This document shows, one piece after another, positions 25,810-32,596 of a stretch of DNA of 35,251 nucleotides. How positions within the stretch are numbered: position 1 is the first letter of the stretch; every line of letters starts with the position of its first letter. The notes under the pieces were generated by a model. It had not been told where the DNA came from and did no database searches. It was given only the letters and a program-made list of their open reading frames with translations. The position numbers and the translations under genes were made by a program. Source of the DNA: CAYPNF01 sp964411985 (GTDB lineage: Bacteria > Verrucomicrobiota > Verrucomicrobiia > Limisphaerales > J093); NCBI GenBank assembly GCA_964411985.1, contig CAYPNF010000073.1:1-35251 (forward strand), read 5' to 3'.

Positions 25810-27090
25810 ATGAAGACTAACCTTGTCTACATGGTACTGTTAATGGTCCTCGTTGGGGCCCGTGATCTCGTGGCAGGAGTGCAAGTGAAGAACCAGGATG
25901 GTACAACCGTAGCTATCGAGAACTGGTCCAAACCCGAGGCGCGTGCGATTTCATCGGGCGAAATCGACGTTCAGGTGATACGTCGGCAGTGTGACGTGCT
26001 CCAGACAGGGTTGTCTGGGGTGACGACCAAGCATGAGGTAGAGATGCTTTTTGAGCCAAAGACCAGGGAGTTGTGGCTGGGGAGGCCAGAAAGCAAGCAC
26101 GCAATATTGCGAAGTCGCATTTTTGGAATTCGACCTGGTTTTGGAAAACTCGAGATCGCGAAATCATCGAGCGCAGCCGATCTCGAGGGGGGCGAAGAGG
26201 CGATTGCAGAGGAGTTCTTTAGCAAAGTGGCGCAAGAACCCGTCCTATCAGTGTGGCGCGACGAGAAGAGCATGAGCCGTTTGGACCTAGCGAGGGTATT
26301 TGGCCATGTGCTTGTCCCGAAAGGCACATCTCGTATTGTGGAGAATTCGGTGGACCTTGTGTCTGTATCATCGAGTTCGGATGCGATGGTTTTAAGCATG
26401 ACGACATTAGCTGGTCATAAACTCAGTCTTACTTTGAACGAGAACCTCGACATTCTCGAAGCGAAGCAGGATGGACAGCCTGTCCTCGTTTTGTTTGATG
26501 GCCGTGGACCGTCTGCGAACGGGCACAAGTTCGACGGGTTGGGTTCAGCCAGCGTGTCGACGCAACGTGGTTCGATTCGAGCACTCGTTGGCTCGCGAGA
26601 GTATAGCCTTGTTGGAGCCAGTGGAGAGGAAATTGGTTCGAGCACAGTCATCGCTGCAGTCATGCCAGATACGGGCGAGCTTTGGATCGGACCGTCACCC
26701 TGTAAACTAGCGCGATTGGCAGGCGGCGTGGTGGGATTCCTTGTGGAGAACAAGAACGAATTGTGGATCATTCGTGATCAGGGCGTACGGATTCCGCCAC
26801 CGCCGATGGGAGTGGCGGCGTTTGGCGATGCACTTCAACGGTTCAGCGCAGACTTCGAATCCCACCAACGGCAGTGGAGTCCTTACCTAAAGGTCAACCT
26901 CTCGCAGATCGTGCAGGCGAGCGGGCTGAGTTGTGAGGGATGGGAGTTCTGGATTAACATGAAAGACTTATCGTTTCGTGAGAATGGTTTGGTGCTGCTT
27001 TTGGGCACGAGTGATAGGCGCACGAAAGTCGAGCTCTCCCTGAGTGCGGACCTAAAACTTCAATCCAGCCGGGTCGTGAAGTCTGAGTGA
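25810..27090 (+). CDS. Exported protein of unknown family with internal repeat
   Basis: 426 residues with a hydrophobic signal (MKTNLVYMVLLMVLVGARDLVAG). Not recognised. Two regions resemble each other: TRELWLGRPESKHAILRSRIFGI (about 80-100, shown in parts: TRELWLG, ILRSRIFGI) and TGELWIG with LARLAGGVVGF (about 290-315), each preceded by a beta-rich stretch, which suggests a duplicated domain. The start is supported by AGGTGA 10 bases upstream. It sits alone on this strand between a propeller gene and gene debris, and its codon use looks less GC-biased than its neighbours by eye. A periplasmic or surface role is all that can be inferred. Confidence 0.65.
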   Translation: MKTNLVYMVLLMVLVGARDLVAGVQVKNQDGTTVAIENWSKPEARAISSGEIDVQVIRRQCDVLQTGLSGVTTKHEVEMLFEPKTRELWLGRPESKHAILRSRIFGIRPGFGKLEIAKSSSAADLEGGEEAIAEEFFSKVAQEPVLSVWRDEKSMSRLDLARVFGHVLVPKGTSRIVENSVDLVSVSSSSDAMVLSMTTLAGHKLSLTLNENLDILEAKQDGQPVLVLFDGRGPSANGHKFDGLGSASVSTQRGSIRALVGSREYSLVGASGEEIGSSTVIAAVMPDTGELWIGPSPCKLARLAGGVVGFLVENKNELWIIRDQGVRIPPPPMGVAAFGDALQRFSADFESHQRQWSPYLKVNLSQIVQASGLSCEGWEFWINMKDLSFRENGLVLLLGTSDRRTKVELSLSADLKLQSSRVVKSE

Positions 27091-27203
27091 TGAGGGGTTG
27101 GCTTGACCATCCCCTGGAGTTTGGGCCTATCCAGGAACACTTCGTCGCACACTTGATCTCACACTTTGTCGATTTCGCGATGAACCCAAGACGGGGTCGA
27201 GTT

Positions 27204-27275
27204 CTATCCGAGGCAAGACAATCCGCGCAGCATCACGACTAGGTCATAGACCTTCAGCTTTTCGATTGCGAACAT
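27204..27275 (-). pseudogene. Remnant of a four-helix-bundle (23S rRNA IVP-like) gene
   Basis: ATG at 27275 is preceded by a strong Shine-Dalgarno GAGGAGG (27281-27287), rare in this window, but the frame stops after 23 codons. The start MFAIEKLKVYDL closely resembles the usual opening (M-F-x-F-E-K-L-x-V-Y) of four-helix-bundle proteins of the S23/IVP family, normally ~120 residues. The rest of the gene is not recognisable downstream, so this looks like a decayed 5' end. A tiny expressed peptide cannot be excluded. Confidence 0.5.
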
Positions 27276-27305
27276 CTTTGCCTCCTCTGGTACGAAACCA
27301 CTGAA

Positions 27306-27330
27306 GTGTGCGACAACGTGTGCGACAAAG
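27306..27330. repeat. 12-base tandem repeat in decayed region
   Basis: GTGTGCGACAA occurs at 27306-27316 and 27318-27328 (period 12, coding for CDNV/CDKV-type residues on +). A related sequence lies inverted at 27139-27175 (CTTCGTCGCACAC and ACACTTTGTCG). Repeats of this D-x-V type occur as linkers in Fic/AlbA-like proteins, so this may be debris of such a gene. The rest of 27091-27405 holds nothing I can support. Confidence 0.35.
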
Positions 27331-27405
27331 TCGAGCTTGGAAAATGTCCAAACCCAGGGGATGTCACGATCGTCCCACAAGGGCTGAGGAAGAAACTGGG
27401 AGTGC

Positions 27406-28248
27406 TTACTTCTTCTTATAGACCTTCACGTAGTCGACCAGGAACACGTCCGGGTAGACGGTCTTCTGGATGTCCTTGGGCTCGGAGGGAATTTCCATGC
27501 TGAGGATGAGGTACTCGTCGATGTGGGAGATTCCCTGGGTGACTTCGTAGTATTTGTATCCATCTACGAAGAAGACGTACTTTTCCGGCGTCCATTCGAG
27601 CGCGAACAGGTGGAATCCCTCGCTGACTCCCTTCCGATAGCTTTGCATCCCGCGCGTGGTTTTCTGGTTGGGCCCATACGCCCAGTGCACGTTGTGGGAA
27701 ACGATGTCGGTGCCGAGTTTCTTGAAGAACTCCATGATGTCGATTTCCGCGCCGTAGACGGCGGGGTCCTCGCCCTTGGAGATCTCCGTGGATTGAATCC
27801 AGAAAGCCGCCCAAATGCCAGGGGACTTCTGCAGCTGAGCCCGGCACTCGAAGTAACCATACTTGGTCATGAAACGGCCTTGGGTACCAACGGCTCCCAG
27901 GAGAATCTTACCGTCTTTCTGGAGAGCGCTGAGCCGCAAACACCCTTCTTTGACCTCAACGGCTTCGGGCGAGACGAACCCTAGCGCCCGGGGGCCGATA
28001 CCACGCACTTCCCACTTCTTCGGGTCGAGCTTCTCCCCTTCAAACTGGTCCTCCCAGGCCAGCTCGTAACCGAGATCCTTGGGGGTATACTGGGTTGGAG
28101 ACATAGGATCCTGGGGAGGGCGCTGTCCCCACACGGTCGCTGCGCAGAGCAGTGCCAGCAGCAACGGTTTTCCAAGAGCGGATCCGAGCAGGGGACGTCG
28201 GTTCCCCGAGAGGGCTTTGTTTCTGGAGAGAAGAGATGGGGTTGGCAT
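27406..28248 (-). CDS. Secreted GH16 endo-glycosidase
   Basis: 280 residues from ATG 28248; a GTG at 28278 in a GTGA overlap with the upstream stop is an alternative that adds 10 residues. The N-terminus has a basic region then PLLLALLCAATVWGQ as signal. The GH16 active-site signature E-I-D-I-M-E is present (Glu168 nucleophile, Asp170, Glu173 acid/base), with ELAWEDQFEGEKLDPKKWE at the start and the WAAFWI strand before it. GH16 enzymes cut internal beta-1,3/1,4-glucan, agarose, carrageenan or xyloglucan bonds; the subgroup cannot be told by eye. Length is normal for a single-domain member. Last gene of an operon with the GH140-like and aldo/keto-reductase-like genes. Confidence 0.93.
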   Translation of the reverse strand: MPTPSLLSRNKALSGNRRPLLGSALGKPLLLALLCAATVWGQRPPQDPMSPTQYTPKDLGYELAWEDQFEGEKLDPKKWEVRGIGPRALGFVSPEAVEVKEGCLRLSALQKDGKILLGAVGTQGRFMTKYGYFECRAQLQKSPGIWAAFWIQSTEISKGEDPAVYGAEIDIMEFFKKLGTDIVSHNVHWAYGPNQKTTRGMQSYRKGVSEGFHLFALEWTPEKYVFFVDGYKYYEVTQGISHIDEYLILSMEIPSEPKDIQKTVYPDVFLVDYVKVYKKK

Positions 28249-28274
28249 GGCGCACGGAACTTCTGCGGAGTGGT

Positions 28275-29672
28275 TCACTTACGGCTTGGCTCGAAAACGG
28301 ACATGCCTGGAGCCTGGAACGTTTCCTTCGTGTTGTCGAGCACGAGTGCCCAGTCCCCGTCGCCAGGAGGCGTGAAGGTGTGATGCTCCTTCTTTTTGAA
28401 CTCGCCGACCAGGGTATTGACTCCCGCGTGGGGATCAAACCAGGTGGCACGCACGGAGGGGCCAGCCAGTTTGCCGAGGTCAACGGTCAAAGGACGTGGG
28501 TTTGGTAAGTAACTGATGGCGAATGAGCCGTCGGTAGCCAGGGCCGTGACTGCGTAGTCGTTGGTGGCGTAGGTGCCCCGGCCTTCCACTGCGACGAGGT
28601 TGTTGACGTCCGGGGTGAGTTTCCACCACGGGCGGGACTCGAACAGCCGGCGGAAATGCTGCAGACTGACTGCGCCCGGTTGTTTCAGAACTTCGCGCCA
28701 ATTCGAGGGGAAGTTCCAGTTAGGCGATCCGTAGGCGTGGCCAAACCCGCCCGCGAGCAGGCACCAATACGCATTCTTGCGGGCTTGCAGCGGAGACCCC
28801 CATGCCTCGTGTTCGCCTTCATACGTGGATTCTCCCAGGAAGAAGGGGCGCACGGAAGTCTTCGCGTATTCGGCATGACTCACCTCGTAGACATCGGGTT
28901 GGTTCTTGTTCCAGGCCTTGTTGAATCCGCGGAAGTAGGTGTACACCATCGAAACGTCCAGCCAAGTTTCCTGCTTTGGCCAAACGTCCGTACTCGAATG
29001 CGAGGAAGCGGCGTGATAGGTGACCAGGTGATGGGGAGCCTTTTCCTTCAGGCCCAGGCCCAGCGCCCGGATCTCTTCCCGTGCTGGGTCGGGGTCATTA
29101 TCGCCTCCCAGGATCCACATCACGTTGGAGAACTTGCCGTAGCGAGAGGCTAGCCACCGGCCCAACTCGCGCGATTTCTCGACGCCATTCGCGTTGAGCG
29201 GCTTGGGGTGGCCATCCTTCTCCTTGCCGGCCCACCCTTCGCCACAGCAACCGGACCAAGCGGGCGCGATGGCGAGGAGCATGCCCTGTCGCGCTGCTTC
29301 CGCGATGAAGCGGTCGACACTGAGAAAGAACGACTCATTTGGCTGGGCGAAATCCTGTTCAGGGGGCTTTCCCGCAAAAGGAAGTTCGCCTGCTCGGTTG
29401 GTCATGCCAAGAAAACCGGTGAGTTGGATTTGCACGACATTGAAACCTTGGGACCGCCGGACAGCCAGGTATTCGGTCGCCTCGGGCTCGGTCAGCTTGA
29501 AGAGGATCATCCAGGCCGTGTCGGCATGGTACAGGAAGGGCGTTCCTCGTCGATCCACCAGATGGCGGCGATCCTTGCTCAGCTGGAGGGGGAACTGGGT
29601 TTCAGCATGGGAAACACCCGTGAATAGAATTCCAAGGCTGAAGATGGAAAGAAGCAGCTGTCTCGGTAACAT
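28275..29672 (-). CDS. Secreted DUF4038 / GH140-like glycoside hydrolase
   Basis: 465 residues from ATG 29672, chosen because MLPRQLLLSIFSLGILFTGVSHA is a good Sec signal and it lies 14 bases after the upstream stop; the frame extends to 29945 inside that gene. The TIM-barrel DUF4038 pattern is clear: FLYHADTAW, GFNVVQIQLTGF, WILGGDNDP (Asp191) and FFLGESTYE (Glu281). The characterised GH140 apiosidase has its catalytic Asp and Glu at very similar positions, so these are likely catalytic. A C-terminal beta domain (about 370-465) matches the putative collagen-binding-type module of the family. It may release apiose or a related sugar from pectin or other plant glycans; specificity is inferred. 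Confidence 0.88.
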   Translation of the reverse strand: MLPRQLLLSIFSLGILFTGVSHAETQFPLQLSKDRRHLVDRRGTPFLYHADTAWMILFKLTEPEATEYLAVRRSQGFNVVQIQLTGFLGMTNRAGELPFAGKPPEQDFAQPNESFFLSVDRFIAEAARQGMLLAIAPAWSGCCGEGWAGKEKDGHPKPLNANGVEKSRELGRWLASRYGKFSNVMWILGGDNDPDPAREEIRALGLGLKEKAPHHLVTYHAASSHSSTDVWPKQETWLDVSMVYTYFRGFNKAWNKNQPDVYEVSHAEYAKTSVRPFFLGESTYEGEHEAWGSPLQARKNAYWCLLAGGFGHAYGSPNWNFPSNWREVLKQPGAVSLQHFRRLFESRPWWKLTPDVNNLVAVEGRGTYATNDYAVTALATDGSFAISYLPNPRPLTVDLGKLAGPSVRATWFDPHAGVNTLVGEFKKKEHHTFTPPGDGDWALVLDNTKETFQAPGMSVFEPSRK

Positions 29673-29686
29673 AGGGTGAGGCAGAG

Positions 29687-30922
29687 TCAAACGGGAGTCG
29701 CGAATCTGGGTTGGGTCAAGTGCGTTTGGGCCGTCAGCATGAGGTCGCGAACCGCGACGCCCTGGGGACAATGGGCCGTACACTCGGGACACTTTTCGCA
29801 TCGCACCCTTTGGATGGAGTCCTCCAAATCGGCGTACGCCGCTCGGGCGCGAGGCAAATCGTCGTAGCCTCTGGCGTACATCATCATCCGCATCAACTCG
29901 GGAACCGGCAGGCCAGCCGGGCAGGTGACGCTGCAGCTGGGGCACAATCGGCAGAGGTTCGGACGGGCCTGAACAACCGCTGCGCCGAGAAGTTGCTGGT
30001 CCTCGGTGGTGAACTCTCCGGATGCGGCCCGCAGGCTGCCCTGGAGTTCCTCTTCGTTCTTGATGAGAAGCGGGACGGTGTCGACGAGCCGGTTTTGGAG
30101 GATCCAGCGCAGGGCGGCGGACATGACCTGGGTTCGGCCAGTGGGACTCTTCAGGGCTTCAGCCAGCGCGCTGCGGCCCTGCGGCGTTTCGCCCATCCCA
30201 CCCATGAGCGATTTCATGGCGACAATTCCGACTCCCGCCTTCCGGAGGCGCGCCACGTCGGGCAGGGCCTCGGTCCACCCGCTTGAATCCCACGCGGCGA
30301 AGTTGCAGGTGACCATCAGGGCTTGGATGGTATCGGTGTGCTCCAAAAGGCGTGGCAGGATGGCGGCAAAGCCATGCGTGCTCAGGGCTCCCGCGCGAAT
30401 CTTCCCGGAATGACGGGCGGTATCCAACGCTTCGAGCATCTCGTCTTTCAGCGTCTCAGGCTTGCTGACGGCCAACAGGTAGAACAGGTCGATCTGATCC
30501 GTGCCGAAAGCCAGGAGTTGCCGGTCTAGATCGGCCAGGAGTTGGTCTTTCGTGCGCGCGCTAGAACCTGAGGCCAGCACGATGCGGGAACGAACCGGGC
30601 GAAGCGCTTCGCCCACCGTTGGGAAGCGACTGATATCTCCGCGATTAGGGAAGCAATTGAAGTGGTTGATGCCGAGATCCGCTGCCTGGCGGACGAGCTT
30701 GGGGTCCTTGGCATCCTCACATCCGAACCCGAGCGGCGTGACCTTGAGACCCGATTTCCCCAACGGTATGCGCCGTTTCCAAGAGCGTAGTCTCGGGCTG
30801 CCACTGGCGGCGAGGCCTTGCCAACTCGCGAGTACGCCGGCCAAACAGAGTGAAGTTGTCAGCCATTCGCGCCGGGATTGGGACCGGCTCGGGAACGGAT
30901 TCAAAGGGGCTTGCATGTTCAT
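29687..30922 (-). CDS. Tat-exported aldo/keto-reductase-like protein with two [4Fe-4S] motifs
   Basis: 411 residues from ATG 30922 (ATG 30916 also possible). A Tat signal, QSRREWLTTSLCLAGVLA, precedes an AKR-like barrel (about 50-300) and a ferredoxin tail: C324-x2-C327-x2-C330-x3-C334-P and C375-x2-C378-x2-C381-x3-C385-P. The AKR tetrad looks lost: the FDTAxxYG motif reads FNCFPNRG (Asp to Asn89, Tyr to Arg94), the usual Lys is Gly119 (VLASGS) and the usual His is Leu150 (DLFYLL). Classical NADPH-dependent carbonyl reduction is therefore unlikely. First gene of the operon with the GH140-like (14-base gap) and GH16 genes. A redox or structural role after cofactor loading and Tat export is inferred. 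Confidence 0.88.
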   Translation of the reverse strand: MNMQAPLNPFPSRSQSRREWLTTSLCLAGVLASWQGLAASGSPRLRSWKRRIPLGKSGLKVTPLGFGCEDAKDPKLVRQAADLGINHFNCFPNRGDISRFPTVGEALRPVRSRIVLASGSSARTKDQLLADLDRQLLAFGTDQIDLFYLLAVSKPETLKDEMLEALDTARHSGKIRAGALSTHGFAAILPRLLEHTDTIQALMVTCNFAAWDSSGWTEALPDVARLRKAGVGIVAMKSLMGGMGETPQGRSALAEALKSPTGRTQVMSAALRWILQNRLVDTVPLLIKNEEELQGSLRAASGEFTTEDQQLLGAAVVQARPNLCRLCPSCSVTCPAGLPVPELMRMMMYARGYDDLPRARAAYADLEDSIQRVRCEKCPECTAHCPQGVAVRDLMLTAQTHLTQPRFATPV

Positions 30923-31099
30923 TCGACGCAAATCAGTCCATTGCATTCACGTCTGGAACAATAGCTCCTCACTCGGTGACGTTCTAGGACGCCACCATCC
31001 AATGTTTGGACGAAATTGGCCGGGTGAGGCGCCTATCCGGTTTGCATCGGGCTTGACTCTGAATCGCCGCAAGGTTGCCTCGAATGCTCCGAGAACACT

Positions 31100-32593
31100 T
31101 TACCCAAAGAGCTCCAGCACCGGTTTGCCAAGCCCATCTCGGGTTACATAGAAGGGACGCTTTTCGATTTCGTAAGCCAGCTTGGGGGAAATGCCTAAAG
31201 CGTGATAGATGGAGGCGTGCAGATCCTCAATGCCGATCGGGTTCTCGATCGTCTTGACCGGCCGTTCGTCCGCCGTCTTCCCGTAAAGGAAACCGCGTTT
31301 GACACCACCGCCGAACATGAGCACGCATCCGGCATCCGTGAAATGTCGGTGCATGCCGTAATGCTTCAACTCCTGAATACGGTCGGGGACCTCGACTTGG
31401 TCTTGCACCTTTTTGTCGGGCTTGCCTTCGGTGATGAGGTCGCGGCTGAACTCACTGGCCAGCACGATGAGGGTGCGATTGAGCAGACCGCGTTCCTCCA
31501 GGTCGCGGACGAGTTGGGAGATCGGTGCATCGATCTGCTTCTTCATGTCCACCAACCGCGTGTGCCCGTTTTCGTGGGTGTCCCAGTTCAGAAAAGGAAT
31601 ATACTCCGTGGTGACCTCGATGTAACGGGCCCCGGCTTCTACCAGGCGGCGGGCCAGGAGACAGCCTAAGCCAAACCGACCGAGGGTGTTCTTTTCGTAA
31701 GACCCGTCCCGTGCCTCCGCTGCGCGCGACAAGGCGCCGGGATCAACGCCCTCGGGTAGGTATTTCTTCACGGATTCCACCGGCTCCAGCGAGAGGTCAA
31801 AGGCCTTGGCGGCAGGAGAATTCAGGAGCCGATGAGCGTTGTCCAGCGACCGCAGCAGGGAATCTTTTTGGTATTCACTTCCGTGTCTGCCAACGGCGCT
31901 GGTTTCGAGCATGCGCCGAAATAGTTTCTCGCGGGATTGGAAGCGGCTCGGGCTCATGCCTGCAGGGGGACGCACCGTGCTGGCGGCTTCATCGGGGAAC
32001 GGAATGCCGAACGGTCCATACTCGCTGCCCAGAAACCCTGCCGTTGTGAAAGCTTTGAGCTCCTCTCCCTCGCCGAGATCGAAGCGTTGCCCGATATTGA
32101 TGAAAGGGGGAATGACTGGGTTTAGCGGACCCAGCGTGCGGGCGATGACGGCGCCGAGGTGGGGCGCGGCCACGGTTTGCGGCGGTGCATATCCGGTGTG
32201 CCACTGAAACTGGTGTCTTGCGTGCAGGATGAAACCAAGGTCTCCAGCCTTGTAGCTCCGAATGAGGGTCCCACGATCCATGACTCGGGCGATCCGCTCC
32301 AAGCCTGCGGAGAACTTGATGGAATCAACCGCCGTATCGATGGAGGGGAAGGTGCTCAAGACGGCTTGGGACTCGATCCCAGGCTCGAAGGGGGTGTACT
32401 TCTTGGGGTCGAACGTCTCGGTGTGAGCCATGCCTCCCGCCATCCAGAGGACGATGACCGCGTCGGCAGTGGCTTTGGGAGCGGGGTCGGTGGCCGCCAG
32501 CAGGCGAGGATAACCGGCCGCCAGCGCGCCAAGCGTGGCAGCGCTCACCCGGGCGAGGAAGTCTCGGCGGTTCGATCGAGAAGGATGAAACAT
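31100..32593 (-). CDS. DUF1501 protein, Tat-exported
   Basis: 497 residues. A textbook Tat signal opens it: SNRRDFLARVSAATLGALAAGYP. The DUF1501 (sulfatase-like fold) pattern is visible: VIVLWMAGGMAHTETFDPK near the start, TEYIPFLNWDTHENG, TLIVLASEFSR and MHRHFTDAGCVLMFGGGVKRG, ending with YHALGI. Members of the family in PVC bacteria occur almost always next to DUF1549/DUF1553 cytochrome proteins, as here: only 3 bases separate it from the upstream stop. The biochemical function is not established; hydrolysis or binding of an anionic substrate in the periplasm is an inference from the fold. Confidence 0.95.
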   Translation of the reverse strand: MFHPSRSNRRDFLARVSAATLGALAAGYPRLLAATDPAPKATADAVIVLWMAGGMAHTETFDPKKYTPFEPGIESQAVLSTFPSIDTAVDSIKFSAGLERIARVMDRGTLIRSYKAGDLGFILHARHQFQWHTGYAPPQTVAAPHLGAVIARTLGPLNPVIPPFINIGQRFDLGEGEELKAFTTAGFLGSEYGPFGIPFPDEAASTVRPPAGMSPSRFQSREKLFRRMLETSAVGRHGSEYQKDSLLRSLDNAHRLLNSPAAKAFDLSLEPVESVKKYLPEGVDPGALSRAAEARDGSYEKNTLGRFGLGCLLARRLVEAGARYIEVTTEYIPFLNWDTHENGHTRLVDMKKQIDAPISQLVRDLEERGLLNRTLIVLASEFSRDLITEGKPDKKVQDQVEVPDRIQELKHYGMHRHFTDAGCVLMFGGGVKRGFLYGKTADERPVKTIENPIGIEDLHASIYHALGISPKLAYEIEKRPFYVTRDGLGKPVLELFG

Positions 32594-32596
32594 AAC

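Noticed and set aside
27306..27503. 65-codon plus-strand frame beginning CDNVCDKV
   Set aside because: Its second half is antisense to the GH16 gene and its start is a repeat in decayed sequence, so it is noted as debris only.
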